Origin: QHWT01 sp963755695
Lineage (GTDB): Bacteria; Acidobacteriota; Vicinamibacteria; Vicinamibacterales; 2-12-FULL-66-21
Reading direction: 5' to 3'
Assembly: GCA_963755695.1 (NCBI GenBank)
Contig: CAVWLB010000010.1
Location: 2,046,001-2,110,000 of the forward strand
DNA length: 64,000 nucleotides
Program-made: the position numbers and the translations under genes
Shown here: piece after piece, positions 20,170 through 30,019 of the stretch
Numbering within the stretch: position 1 is the stretch's first letter
How the letters are laid out: each line of letters opens with the position of its first letter
Notes under the pieces: generated by a model
The model's input: the letters and a program-made list of their open reading frames with translations, nothing else
The model's database searches: none
Told to the model about the DNA's origin: nothing

Positions 20170-20788
20170 CGATTTCGGCGACCTGCTCTCCGATTTCTTC
20201 GGCTTGGATAACGGCGCTCAAATCGGCCTGGAACTGCGCTTTGGCCTCTTCAAGGGGAACCAGATTGGCGTGCATCGAACGAGCGACCGCACGATTCAGA
20301 TCTTCGACCAGCACAGTTTCTGGCAGGAGCGCGACGGGCACCCGCTCGGCCTCGACGCGATCGTCACGATCGAGGGCACGAACAACATGCACGACGAAAT
20401 CTCATCGGCGGTTGGGCTCCTGGCCTCCCGCAAGGTCGGCGGCCTCGTCGCGCTGTACGTCGAGCCGATTTACATCTTCAACACGCGGCCGGAACTATTG
20501 ACGAACTTATCGTCCGACAACGACACGCTCATGCTCGGTCTCGGCGCACGGATTCGTATCCGGCCAACGGTGTACCTGGTCGGCGAGATTACCCCGCGGC
20601 TCTGGGGTTTTCAGCCCGGGGAGACACAGACCAGCTTCGGGATCGAGGCTCGACCCGGCGGCCACCTCTTTCAATTCAACGTCGGGAACGGCTTCGGCAC
20701 GACCCTCGGTCAGCTCGCCCACAACGGCGGCTTCGACTTCGACCACTGGTACATTGGCTTCAACATCTCACGAAAGTTCTTCTGACGA

Positions 20789-21229
20789 ATGACTCGATGG
20801 GTGTCTTTTGGCTTTCCCGGCGTCCGCCTCCTTGCTCTCGTCGTGCTCGGTTCGACCTTCGCGTGCGGCGGTTCCTCTCCTTCTTCTCCGTCGGGAACCG
20901 GGGTTACGGTGATCTCAGCTGACGGCGGCGCCGGCGGACAAAGCGGCGCCAACGTCACGATCACGTCTGCCGGCGTCAGCCCGTCCGCCGTGGCCGTCGC
21001 GGTCGGCCAGAACGTCACGTTCGTCAACAACGACTCGCGCTCGCACGAGATCGCATCGGATCCGCACCCGCAACACGGGTCGTGTCCGTCAATCGAGGCG
21101 GGGCTTGGCACGCTGCCGCCGGGCGCGACCCGATCGACACACGCCTTCGCAAGCGCGGGCACCTGCGGGTATCACGATCACCTGAACGCAACCAACCGGG
21201 GTCTTCAGGGGACGATCACGATTCGCTGA
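20789..21229 (+). CDS. Cupredoxin-like lipoprotein
   Basis: A 146-residue protein with a lipoprotein signal (lipobox STFAC, Cys about residue 28) and a cupredoxin fold: VAVAVGQNVTFVNNDSRSHEI carries the first His ligand, and SAGTCGYHDH supplies Cys and His. The usual Met axial ligand is not obvious, since the chain ends soon after with LQGTITIR. A second Cys and His occur in PHPQHGSC. Likely membrane-tethered, facing the periplasm, and paired with the barrel gene immediately upstream. Copper binding is inferred from the ligand pattern. Confidence 0.78.
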   Translation: MTRWVSFGFPGVRLLALVVLGSTFACGGSSPSSPSGTGVTVISADGGAGGQSGANVTITSAGVSPSAVAVAVGQNVTFVNNDSRSHEIASDPHPQHGSCPSIEAGLGTLPPGATRSTHAFASAGTCGYHDHLNATNRGLQGTITIR

Positions 21230-21257
21230 ACCGCGGTCCGGGTCAGAAACGGAATGA

Positions 21258-22034
21258 TCAGGATCCCGTGAACTTCGGCTTCCGTTTCTCGAGAAACGCC
21301 GCGGTTCCTTCCAGCTTGTCGTCGGAGCTGTAGCAGATCGCCTGGGCAAGCGTCTCGATGAGGAGTCCGGAGTCCAGATCGACGCGGGCCGATGCGTTGA
21401 GCGCCAGCTTTGCCAGCCGCGCCGCGAGCGGGCCCTGACGCAGGAGCCGTTTGGCCAACTCCCGCGCCCGGATTTGCAGCTGCCCCGCCGGCGCGATCAT
21501 CGTGATCAGGCCGATGTCCAACGCCTGCCTGGCGTCGATGATTTCGCCGGTCAGGACGAGATGCTTCGCCCAGCCGAGACCTACAGTGCGCGGCAGCCGC
21601 TGCGTGGCACCGGCGCCAGGAATGATGCCAAGGCCGAGCTCGGGCTGACCGAACTTCGCGTTCTCGGAAGCGACCCGAATGTCGCACGCCAGCGCCAGCT
21701 CGCAGCCGCCGCCGAGCGCGTAGCCGTTGATTGCCGCAATCGTCGGCCGCGGAAAGCGTTCGATCTGGGCAAACAGAGACGAGTTGATGGCGTCAAGACC
21801 CTGGGTACGCCCCCTCGCACGAATATCGTTGATGTCGGCGCCCGACACGAACGAAGATTCTCCGGCGCCCGTGACGATCAAAACGCCGACCTCGCCGTCG
21901 GCAGCAAGCCGGTCGAGAGCACGCCTGCACTCGTCGACCGTTTCGAGGTCGAGCGCGTTCTTGACAGCTGGCCGATCAATCGTCAGGGTGGCGATGGATT
22001 CCGAGAGGTCGACGCGAATGTTCTTGTAAGTCAT
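21258..22034 (-). CDS. Enoyl-CoA hydratase / crotonase-family protein
   Basis: A 258-residue crotonase-fold enzyme. The ATG at 22034 (MTYKNIRVDLSESIATLTIDRP) is the natural start. Oxyanion-hole segments FVSGADIND and NGYALGGGCELALACD are present, as is the catalytic Glu region FGQPELGLGIIPGAGATQRLPR. The C-terminus TAAFLEKRKPKFTG is characteristic. It hydrates trans-2-enoyl-CoA to 3-hydroxyacyl-CoA in beta-oxidation or butyrate metabolism. It is not in an operon with other beta-oxidation genes here, but 3-hydroxyacyl-CoA dehydrogenases occur at 26116 and 56440. Confidence 0.92.
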   Translation of the reverse strand: MTYKNIRVDLSESIATLTIDRPAVKNALDLETVDECRRALDRLAADGEVGVLIVTGAGESSFVSGADINDIRARGRTQGLDAINSSLFAQIERFPRPTIAAINGYALGGGCELALACDIRVASENAKFGQPELGLGIIPGAGATQRLPRTVGLGWAKHLVLTGEIIDARQALDIGLITMIAPAGQLQIRARELAKRLLRQGPLAARLAKLALNASARVDLDSGLLIETLAQAICYSSDDKLEGTAAFLEKRKPKFTGS

Positions 22035-22094
22035 GAACGAATGATTGTCGCACGTGGAACGCAACTTGCGGCGGACGGACAGGGAGGCATGCGA

Positions 22095-22511
22095 ATGGCT
22101 GACAACGACAGCGAATACACCGAAGACTCGCTCCTTGACGCAGAAGGCGACATCGGCAGCGAGCCCGAAGCGGCAGCCGAGGCGATTGGAGGCGAACCTG
22201 AACATGTCGGCGCATTAATAGGCACGGCTCCGGCCAAGAAGGCGCGCACGACATCTCAGAGCAGCAAGGCCAGGGGAAGCAAGGCTCGGGGCCGCCGTTC
22301 ACAAGCAGCACCGAAACGGAAAGCGTCGAAGGCAGCCGCCGGTCGCGCCCGAAAGGGGCAAACCTCCCGCAGCGGCTCCACTGCTCGGCGGAAAACCGCA
22401 AATCGTTCTGGCACTTCCAGAACCAGGGCGAAGAAAGCCGCCCGCGCGAGCTCTGGACGCCGTTCGGGATCGCGGTCAGCGGCAGGCCGCCGGTCGGCCA
22501 AGAAGCGATAG
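22095..22511 (+). CDS. Histone H1-like basic protein
   Basis: A 138-residue protein. The start at 22095 (MADNDSEYTED) is preferred because AGGGAGG at 22081-22087 sits 7 bases before it; the ATG at 22089 is too close. The first 45 residues are acidic (DSEYTEDSLLDAEGDIGSEPE), the rest is Lys, Arg, Ala and Ser rich with repeated KA, RS and RK steps (SKARGSKARGRRS, SGRRSGSRSAAGRRSAKKR), like the C-terminal domain of histone H1 and bacterial HC1-type proteins. It probably binds DNA as a nucleoid protein; low complexity means function is inferred from composition only. Confidence 0.65.
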   Translation: MADNDSEYTEDSLLDAEGDIGSEPEAAAEAIGGEPEHVGALIGTAPAKKARTTSQSSKARGSKARGRRSQAAPKRKASKAAAGRARKGQTSRSGSTARRKTANRSGTSRTRAKKAARASSGRRSGSRSAAGRRSAKKR

Positions 22512-22520
22512 CGCTGGAAC

Positions 22521-23411
22521 TCAGCGACCGTACTTGTCGGCCATCTGCTTCAGGAAGGCAAGCGACGCGCGGCCGTCTTTCTCGACGTCGTTGGAATTCG
22601 CCTCGATACTGATTCGCCCCTGATAGCCGATCTTGCGCAGATTGGTGAAGAAGGCGGCGTAGCGCGGCTCTTCTGCGTCACTCACGGGAAAGGTCCGCTC
22701 GCGGGGATCCGCGATTTGAAGGTGAACGATCATGTCTCCCGCGTCGAGAATCACGGCCGGGTCCTCGTGCTCGAAGGTCAGATGATAGAAGTCGACAATG
22801 ATGCGGATCTTCGGGTGGTTGACCTCGCGCGCCAGTTTCAACGCTTCGGCGACCGAGTTGACGATGTTGGTCTCGGGTTTCCGCAGGGCCTCGATGCCGA
22901 TCACCATGCCGTAGCCGCGCGACTGGATGACGTCGCCGCAGATCTTCAGAAAATCCTTCAGTTGCGCCCAGGCTCGCTCGCGCGGGAAGCCGTCGGGAAC
23001 CGTGCGGGCGCCAGGGCTGCCAAAGACGATGACCTTTGCGCCAAGGCTCTCGGCTAGCGCGAGCGATTTCTCCACGTAGGCCCGGATCTTCGCCGGGTCA
23101 ACCTCCGGGCCCGTCAACTTGATGTCCGACCCTGGCAGGAACCAGTTCATGGTCTCTACGCGGATTCCGGTGGCGGCAACCTTTGCCCGCGCCGACGCGA
23201 GGCCCTCCGGGTCGAGGGCGAGCGTCTTTGACAGCGCCGGCTCGGCGTAGTCGAAACCGAGCGCGCGCAGCGTATCGATTGATGCGAGCGGATTCACATC
23301 GCCGAACGCCGCGACGCCATACCTCAAGCGCAACGTGCCGGCAGCGGGAGGACGCTCCTGGACAGCGAGCGTAGTGAACGCGAGGGCCAGCACAAGAACA
23401 CGCAGCATCAT
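22521..23411 (-). CDS. Exported sugar phosphate isomerase/epimerase-like TIM-barrel protein
   Basis: A 296-residue protein with a signal peptide (MMLRVLVLALAFTTLAVQ) followed by a xylose-isomerase-like AP-endonuclease-2 barrel: YGVAAFGDVN, VIVFGSPGAR, IGIEALRKPETN (metal Glu), IIVDFYHL (metal Asp and His), VHLQIADPRER and ISIEANSND (metal Glu). The metal ligand set is complete. An exported member is often found beside DUF1080 proteins, as here: the DUF1080 gene at 23524 is divergent. Together they suggest extracellular or periplasmic sugar processing (inference). Confidence 0.85.
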   Translation of the reverse strand: MMLRVLVLALAFTTLAVQERPPAAGTLRLRYGVAAFGDVNPLASIDTLRALGFDYAEPALSKTLALDPEGLASARAKVAATGIRVETMNWFLPGSDIKLTGPEVDPAKIRAYVEKSLALAESLGAKVIVFGSPGARTVPDGFPRERAWAQLKDFLKICGDVIQSRGYGMVIGIEALRKPETNIVNSVAEALKLAREVNHPKIRIIVDFYHLTFEHEDPAVILDAGDMIVHLQIADPRERTFPVSDAEEPRYAAFFTNLRKIGYQGRISIEANSNDVEKDGRASLAFLKQMADKYGR

Positions 23412-23523
23412 TCAGGTCTCCATCTGGTTCGTTCGCGTTTCAGTGTTCAACGCCAGGCTCCGGCGATGCAAACGCCCCGGCGTCGATGTTCCTCGGCCGA
23501 TGTTAGGATACGCGGCATCTATC

Positions 23524-24399
23524 ATGCGCATCAGCACATCGCTCGTCATCGGCATTCTTCTTGGCGGCTTGACCGTTTATGGCGACCGCGGCTGGACTCC
23601 CCTATGGAACGGCAAGAACCTCGATGGCTGGACCACGTGGATGCGGGAGCCATCTCCGACTTCCGAAGTGCCGGGCCTGAAACGCGAGGCGGACGGCAAG
23701 TATACGGAACCAATCGGGGCGGGCCGCGACCCGCTCGAGGTCTTCACCGTCGTGAACGACGTCGACGGCCGGCCGGCGATCAGAATCTCGGGCGAGGTGT
23801 TTGGCGAGCTGCGGACCAAGGGGTCGTTCAAGGACTACCACCTGAAGCTGCAGTTCAAATGGGGTGAAAAGAAGTGGCCTCCGCGCGCCGAACCGGCCAC
23901 GCCGCGCGACAGCGGACTGCTCTATCACGTGCATGCCGAGCCTGGAGAGGAAGGACGCACCTGGGCACGCTCGATCGAGCTGCAGATCCAGGAGCATGAC
24001 GTGGGCGATCTCTATGCGGTTGGCTCGGCCATCGCGGTTCGCGCAAAGCGACGCGCCGGAGCCGAGCCGCCGCTGTACGACTACGACCCGGCCGGCGAGT
24101 GGACGTTCTTCTCGCAGAGCCAGGGCTCGCCCGGACGGTGCATCAAGCAGCCCGACAACGAACGGCCGACCGGAGAGTGGAACACCGTCGAACTGATCTG
24201 CTTACGCGACGAGAGCATTCACATCGTGAACGGCAAGGTCGTGATGCGCCTACACGGCCCGACGCGAATCAACGGCGCCACACCATCGCTCGTGACCTCC
24301 GGCCCGATCATTCTTCAATCAGAGGGTGCCGAGGTCTTCTACCGTGACATCCAAATCCATCCAATTACGAGAATCCCGCCTGAGTATGCTGCCAGATGA
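23524..24399 (+). CDS. DUF1080 / 3-keto-disaccharide hydrolase-like exported protein
   Basis: A 291-residue exported protein. The ATG at 23524 gives a signal peptide (MRISTSLVIGILLGGLTVYG) followed directly by WTPLWNGKNLDGWTTW, the signature opening of DUF1080 domains, a concanavalin-like jelly roll. Other hallmarks: FGELRTKGSFKDYHLKLQFKWGE, RDSGLLYHVH, SIELQIQEHDVGDLY, GEWNTVELIC, GPIILQSEGAEVFYRDIQI. Some DUF1080 proteins hydrolyse 3-keto-glycosides; whether this one does is unknown. Divergent from the isomerase-like gene with about 110 bases between. Confidence 0.88.
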   Translation: MRISTSLVIGILLGGLTVYGDRGWTPLWNGKNLDGWTTWMREPSPTSEVPGLKREADGKYTEPIGAGRDPLEVFTVVNDVDGRPAIRISGEVFGELRTKGSFKDYHLKLQFKWGEKKWPPRAEPATPRDSGLLYHVHAEPGEEGRTWARSIELQIQEHDVGDLYAVGSAIAVRAKRRAGAEPPLYDYDPAGEWTFFSQSQGSPGRCIKQPDNERPTGEWNTVELICLRDESIHIVNGKVVMRLHGPTRINGATPSLVTSGPIILQSEGAEVFYRDIQIHPITRIPPEYAAR

Positions 24400-24463
24400 T
24401 CAGCAGCCTGAACGAGGAACGCCGAAGGAATCGAAGCAGCCGTTCGATAATAATCAGGCCCGG

Positions 24464-26101
24464 CTAACGGCTGGCCGCCTTGTCCATCTTCGAGGCCTTT
24501 GGTGCGAACCGGTCGCCGAAGTAGTCGTGGGCGTACCACCGGGCGGGCGTATCCGCGTCCGCTAATGCGCGCACCACCCGGTAGTTGAGTTCGGCGAACT
24601 TCGCGCCCGCGGTCCACAGGATTGGTTGCGACAGATCGTCGGAGGGCTGGTGGTAATTGTTTGCCAGGTACTTGCCCCACGCGGCATCCCCGCCGTTGGC
24701 CATGCCGGTTGCGAGCATGACGGCTGGAACGCCCATCTTGACCATGGGGTAGTGGTCGGATCGCACGAACACGGCCTGCTCCGGCATCGGGTCCGGCGAG
24801 AGCTTCACGTTCATCGCCGTCGCTGCCTTTTCGAACACGCCCTCCAGGCTCGAATGCGTCGCGCCGAATGCGACGACGTCGGTGAAGTCGTACAGGAGCA
24901 TCGGCATATCCAGATCGATCGCCGCCGTGATGCGCTCGATCGGTACCGTGGGATAGTGTGCAAAATACTCGGCACCAAGCAGACCCTTCTCCTCTGCTGT
25001 GTTCGCGACTAGGAGAATCGAGCGGCGCGGACGCTCGGTTGCAGTGGCAAAGGCTCGGGCTACCTCGATCAAGGTGGCGACGCCGGCACCATTGTCGAGC
25101 GCGCCGTTGTTGATTCGATCGCCTGATCCGGCGGCCTTGATGCCAATGTGGTCGGCATGGGCCATCAGCGCAACGTATTCGTCTTTCATCCTGGAATCGG
25201 ATCCCTCGATCATGCCGATCACTTCCGGACTTGAAAACTGGCGCACTTCGGTCGACACGGCGATCTCCGCTGAAGACTTCAATGCAAATCCCTTGGGCCG
25301 GCCGCCGGTCTTTTCTGCCTCGTCGAGAACTTGCTCCAGCGACCGGGGCGCTCCTTCGAACAGTGCGGCGGCCGCCTTGGGATCGATGTACGCCGACGCC
25401 CGAAGGCCGTTCCCGGGATCGAACGGAGTCCCGTCCTTGCGCACCCAGGTGGTCCCCGGCTTGCTGCTCAACTGAACGACCTGGTCCCACGGAAACGCAC
25501 TCGCGGTAGCGCGGGTCTCGATGAGAAGCACCGCGGCCGCTCCGTGGTCGGCGGCCATCCGCGTCTGTTCGGACAGCAGATGCGCCCCGATTTCGCTGTC
25601 CATCCCCTTCGGGTAGCCAAACAGTTCGACCGCGATCTTGCCGCGGACGTCCAGGCCAGCGTAGTCGTCGTACCCAAGGGTGGTGTCCTTCATGCCGTAG
25701 CCGACAAATACCAGCGGCGCTTCCAGTTTGACCGCACCGCCAGCGACGGATCCGCGGATCACCGCGGCCTCGCCGTGCGTCAGCGTGTGGGTCCGGCCGG
25801 GGGCGGTCACGACAACCGTCGGGTTCGGTTTCGTCACCGCCACTTCGAGAAGCGGGACGCTCTCGAAGTAGCTGCCGTCAGCGCCACCGGGGTTGACCCC
25901 GATCAACGCGAACTGGCTGGCGATGTAACGGGCAGCGATCTCATGTCCGCGACTCCCGGCCTCGCGTCCCTCCAGCAAATCGTCTGCGAGAAACGTCACA
26001 TGGGCCTTGAATCGCTCGGCACTGAATTGTGGGGCGGCGGGTCCCGCGGCTTGCGCAATCGTGGCGATCATCGTAACGGTCAGCACAATCGTCTTCGTCA
26101 T
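24464..26101 (-). CDS. Exported M28-family peptidase with PA domain
   Basis: A 545-residue exported zinc aminopeptidase. Signal peptide MTKTIVLTVTMIATIAQAAG, then an N-terminal M28 part (HVTFLADDLLEGREAGSRG), an inserted protease-associated domain (about residues 120-270), and the catalytic part with ligands His in MAHADHIG, Asp in ALDNGAG, Glu pair in NTAEEKGLLG, Asp in IDLDMP and His in NNYHQPSDD. All zinc and catalytic residues seem to be present. Longer than the other M28 gene at 2272 because of the PA insert. Followed 14 bases later, on the same strand side, by the end of the 3-hydroxyacyl-CoA dehydrogenase gene. Confidence 0.92.
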   Translation of the reverse strand: MTKTIVLTVTMIATIAQAAGPAAPQFSAERFKAHVTFLADDLLEGREAGSRGHEIAARYIASQFALIGVNPGGADGSYFESVPLLEVAVTKPNPTVVVTAPGRTHTLTHGEAAVIRGSVAGGAVKLEAPLVFVGYGMKDTTLGYDDYAGLDVRGKIAVELFGYPKGMDSEIGAHLLSEQTRMAADHGAAAVLLIETRATASAFPWDQVVQLSSKPGTTWVRKDGTPFDPGNGLRASAYIDPKAAAALFEGAPRSLEQVLDEAEKTGGRPKGFALKSSAEIAVSTEVRQFSSPEVIGMIEGSDSRMKDEYVALMAHADHIGIKAAGSGDRINNGALDNGAGVATLIEVARAFATATERPRRSILLVANTAEEKGLLGAEYFAHYPTVPIERITAAIDLDMPMLLYDFTDVVAFGATHSSLEGVFEKAATAMNVKLSPDPMPEQAVFVRSDHYPMVKMGVPAVMLATGMANGGDAAWGKYLANNYHQPSDDLSQPILWTAGAKFAELNYRVVRALADADTPARWYAHDYFGDRFAPKASKMDKAASR

Positions 26102-26115
26102 GTGTCCTCGGTTGG

Positions 26116-26967
26116 CTAGTACTCGTAAACGCCCTTCCCCACTTTTCGTCCAAGCCGGCCGGCCTTCACATATTGCGCAAGCAGCGGACAGGGGCGGTAT
26201 TTCTCGCCGAGACTGCGATGCAGATATTCAAGAATACTGAGACGCGTGTCGAGGCCAACCAGATCGACGAGCTCGAACGGGCCCATCGGGTGGTTCAGTC
26301 CGAGCTTCAACGCCTTGTCGATGTCGCGCGCGGAGGCGACCCCTTCCATCAGCATGTAGAACGCCTCGTTGCCAATGCTGGCGTTGACTCGGGTGGTGAT
26401 GAAGCCGGGCGACTCGCGGACGAGGACGGTCTCCTTTCCCATCCGGCGGGCGACGTCCTGCACGGCCTCGAGCGTCGCCGCCGAGCTCTCCAGCGCCTGG
26501 ACGATCTCGATCAGCTTCATCTTGTGGACGGGGTTGAAGAAGTGCATGCCGGCCACGCGCGCCGGGTTCTCGAGGGAACCGGCCATCTCGGTGATGCTCA
26601 ACGCCGACGTATTCGACGCGATGAGCGCGGAGGCCGGCGCATGTCGCTCGATCTCGGCAAATAGTCCCAGCTTGAGATCGATCTTTTCCGGCGCGGCCTC
26701 GATCACCAAGTCGGCGTCGTGCAGCGCGTCTTCGAGGCGGGTGGTGGTGCGAAGTCGCCCCACCAGTTCGGCGGCCTCCGATGCGCTGACCTTCCCGAGC
26801 TCGACGCCCTTGCGAACGATCTGCTCGATCGCGCCGCGCCCCTTGGCCACGGCCTCGTCCGACACGTCGTAGATGCGCGTCTCGAACCCGCCGGTCATCG
26901 CGGCATGCGCGATGCCATGCCCCATCGTCCCGGCCCCGAGCACCGCGATTGTGTGAATGTGAGTCAT
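26116..26967 (-). CDS. 3-hydroxyacyl-CoA (3-hydroxybutyryl-CoA) dehydrogenase
   Basis: A 283-residue NAD-dependent oxidoreductase for the third step of beta-oxidation or (S)-3-hydroxybutyryl-CoA formation. Rossmann motif VLGAGTMGHGIA near the N-terminus, SNTSALSITEMA and the catalytic His in GMHFFNPVHKMKLIEI, and the C-terminal dimer domain (NHPMGPFELVDLVGLDTRL) are all present. The end GRKVGKGVYEY is typical. Its start is next to the TCGAAGG repeat array that separates it from the box operon, which runs in the same direction. Confidence 0.94.
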   Translation of the reverse strand: MTHIHTIAVLGAGTMGHGIAHAAMTGGFETRIYDVSDEAVAKGRGAIEQIVRKGVELGKVSASEAAELVGRLRTTTRLEDALHDADLVIEAAPEKIDLKLGLFAEIERHAPASALIASNTSALSITEMAGSLENPARVAGMHFFNPVHKMKLIEIVQALESSAATLEAVQDVARRMGKETVLVRESPGFITTRVNASIGNEAFYMLMEGVASARDIDKALKLGLNHPMGPFELVDLVGLDTRLSILEYLHRSLGEKYRPCPLLAQYVKAGRLGRKVGKGVYEY

Positions 26968-27310
26968 GTCTCTAACAATCGAAGGAAGCGAAGGGTGTCG
27001 AAGGAATCGAAGGAGAGATCATCACCATCGAAGGAGCAAATCGAAGGTCGAAGGAGCACTCGAAGGTCGAAGGAGCGCTCGAAGGTCGAAGGAGCGCTCG
27101 AAGGTCGAAGGAGCAAAAGAAGGTCGACGGATTCAATCGAGGGTCGAAGAAGTTCTTGCCGCTCGCCAGAAGGATCTCCTCACCGCCGCGAGATCCGAGC
27201 CCGTCGAACCGCACCTTTGACCTGAGACATCTCCTTCGATTGATCAAGAAGTCTCCTTCGATAAACCTAGGAAGTCTCCTTCGATACTTCGCTGCCCTTC
27301 GACTTCTTCG
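26968..27310. repeat. TCGAAGG inverted array entering the downstream coding end
   Basis: The left arm (about 26985-27025) carries TCGAAGG words; a 19-base tandem (CTCGAAGGTCGAAGGAGCG type) recurs about four times in 27040-27115; the right arm (about 27231-27310) holds inverse words (CTCCTTCGAT, CTGCCCTTCGACTTCTTCG). The right arm overlaps the last codons of the kynureninase-like gene, whose tail KKSKGSEVSKETS is encoded by it. Confidence 0.85.
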
Positions 27311-28453
27311 ATTGTGTGATTTCCACCACTGTCCGCATCGCCCGATCGATCTCGTCCTCGGTGTTGTAGAAGTGCGGCGCCATGCGGATGCCGGCGCCCG
27401 GACGATAGTCGACGATCACGTTTCGGCGCAGCAGTTCATCGGCGACCGCGGCGCCGTCGGGTACGTCGACGATCACCGAGCCTCCGCGTTCGTGAGCGGC
27501 ACGCGGCGTGTTCAGACGGAAGCCCGCCGACTGCGCGGCGTCGATCATCCGGCGCGTCAAGGCGAGCGATCGCTGGCGGATGGCTTCGACGCCGACCTCC
27601 CGGACGATTTCGTAACCGCCGCGCGCCGCGTAAAGCGCCGGCACGTTCGGCGTGCCGCTCTGAAATCGCTCGGGGCTTCCGGCGTAGCCGTGCGGGGCCG
27701 GTCGCGAACGCGAACGGGGACTCGTGCGCCGCCCAGCCGACGAACCCCGGCTGCAGCGCGTCCGCCAGATCGGGCCGCACGTAGAGGTAGCCGGCGCCAG
27801 GACCGCCGCACAACCACTTCACCGACCCGCCGACGGCGAAATCGGCATTCCAGTCGTCGAGCTCCATGGGCACCGTTCCGGCCGCCTGATACACGTCGAG
27901 GATCACATGCGCCCCTACGCGGTGCGCCTTGTCAATCACGGCCTTGACGTCGGTGATGAACGCGCTCTTGAAGAGCACCAGGGAGAGCGGAACCAGCACA
28001 GTCTGTTCGTCGATGGCGTCGAGCAGCCGTTCGAGATCGATCCGGATGGCGTCTGGCGACGGCACGTAGACGATCTCCGCGCCGTAGCGGCGGAAGCCCT
28101 CGAACAGATAGTGGTTCGAGGGGAACTCGAGGTCGGTCATGACGATCTTCCGCCGCCGCCCGTCGTAGCGGAAGCACGACGCGATGATCGCCTGCGCGAC
28201 CGTCACGTTCTGGTGCATCGAGATCGTGTTCGGCTGGACGCCGAGAATCGGCGCGAGGAGATTGCCGGTCTCGCGGCCGATCTCCCACCAGCCCTCGTGC
28301 CACGCGCGCACGCCGCGGGTCGACCACGTGTCGGCGTACTCGCTGCAGGTAGTCCGCTGTCCGGCGCGGCATCGCGCCGAGCGAATGGCTCACCAGATAC
28401 GTGCAGGTGTCGAGAATCGGGAATTCACGGCGCCATTGCTGGACAGCGATCAT
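27267..28453 (-). CDS. Class V aminotransferase / kynureninase-like PLP enzyme (frameshifts)
   Basis: About 395 residues. The start at 28453 (MIAVQQWRREFPILDTCTYLVSHSLGAMP) is followed, after frame changes near 28330 and 27690, by QNVTVAQAIIASCF, MTDLEFPSNHYLFEG, VILDVYQAAGTVPMEL (PLP Asp) and GGSVKWLCGGPGAGYLYV, where the Lys is the Schiff-base residue; RFQSGTPNVPALYAARGG follows. The pattern is that of kynureninase and related class V enzymes, but substrate is not certain. It is the last gene of the box operon. A kynureninase would release anthranilate from kynurenine, linking tryptophan breakdown to aromatic-CoA degradation, but this is conjecture. Confidence 0.75.
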
Positions 28454-28550
28454 GATCAGGGTGGCTGGGTGCTCAGGGTTGCGTCCAAGAACCAGGGGTA
28501 TGTCCAGGGGCTTCAGGCGGCGACCCGCGCACCTTCCGCACCCAACGCAC

Positions 28551-30019
28551 CTACATGTTCAGGTCCACCCACACGCTCTTGACCTGCGTGTAGTGTTCGA
28601 GCGCGTGCGCGCTCATCTCGCGGCCGAACCCGCTGGCCTTGTAGCCGCCGAACGGCGCAGCGGTATCGTAGACGTTGTAGGTGTTGATCCAGACCGTGCC
28701 GGCCTGGAGCTTGCGGGCGACGTAGTGCGCCTTCTTGATGTCGCGGGTCCAGACCGCCAGCGGCCAGACCATACTGCGTGTCGTTCGCCTGCGCAATAGC
28801 TTCGTCGAGATCGGCGAACTCGATGGTGGCGAGCACGGGCCCGAAGATCTCTTCGCGCGCGATGGTCATCTCGGGCGTGACGTCGGTCGAATACCGTCGG
28901 CTGGAAGAAGTAGCCCTTGCCGGTGCCGATGTCGGCCCGGTCTCCGCCGGCGACGCAGCGACGCGCCTTCTTTCTTCGCGGTGTCGACGTAGCGCTGCAC
29001 CGTCTCCAGCTGCTTCTTCGACGCCAGCGCGCCGTAGCGCGTCTTCGGATCGAGCGGATCGCCGGCGACCATCTTCTTGGTGCGCGCGGCCAGCTTCTCC
29101 ATGAACTCGGTCCTTGATCGAACGGTCGACGAGCAGTCGCGACCCCGCAGCGCAGACTTCGCCTTTGCCGTAAAAGATGCCGGTCGTCGCGCCGCGCAGG
29201 GCAGCGTCGAGATCGGCATCGGGCAGCACGATGTTTGGCGACTTGCCGCCGAGCTCGAGCGTGATTTTCTTCAAGCGTGTCGGCGGCCGAACGCATGATG
29301 GATTTGCCGGTGGTCGTATCGCCGGTGAATGCAATCTTGTCGACTCCCGGGTGCTCGACGATCGCCTGGCCGACACTGGACCCCGGACCGGTAATCACGT
29401 TCAGGACGCCGGGCGGCAGACCGACTTCAGCGGCCATCTCCGCCAGAGCCAAGCGCGGTCAGCGGGGTCTGGCTCGCGGGTTTGAGCACCACGGTGTTGC
29501 CGCACGCCAGCGCCGGAGCCACCTTCCACGCCGCAAGCAGCAGAGGAAAATTCCAGGGGACGATCGCTGCCACGACCCCGATCGGCTCACGAAGCGTGTA
29601 GGTGAGATAGTTCCCTTTGACCGGGATCGTCTCGCCCATCACCTTGTCGGCCCACCCGCCGTAGTACTCGAAGCACTCGGCCGCGGCCGGAATCTCGATC
29701 TGGCGCGACTCGAAAATCGGCTTGCCGTTGTGCAGCGTTTCGAGCCGCGCGATCTCGTCGACGCGCTCCATCAGCCGCTCGCCGAGTTCTGCGGACCAGC
29801 CGGCCGCGCTCCCGCGCCGAGAGCGAGCCCCAGGGACCGCTCAACGCCGCACGCGCCGCCTGCACAGCCGCATCGACGTCGCTTCTATCTGCCGACGCGA
29901 CGGTGGCAATCGACCTCCTCGGTCGCGGGATTGATGACCTCCATGGTCTTGCCGCCCGCAGCGTCGCGCCATTCGTTGTTGATGAAGAGCTTCTTGTGTT
30001 CGACCGCGGTTGTCGCCAT
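28551..30019 (-). CDS. NAD(P)-dependent aldehyde dehydrogenase (many frameshifts)
   Basis: About 489 residues starting MATTAVEHKKLFINNEWRDA at 30019. In order, across at least seven frame changes: IVPWNFPLLLAAWK, IAFTGDTTTGKSIM (cofactor loop), ITLELGGKSPNIV (catalytic Glu), the region of the nucleophilic Cys in EVCAAGSRLLVD, TIAREEIFGPV, and AAPFGGYKASGFGRE. It is a classical ALDH-family enzyme similar to betaine-aldehyde or phenylacetaldehyde dehydrogenases. In the box pathway an aldehyde dehydrogenase oxidises 3,4-dehydroadipyl-CoA semialdehyde, but that BoxD type differs; position in the operon suggests an analogous job. Its ATG is directly after the hydratase stop. Confidence 0.82.
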
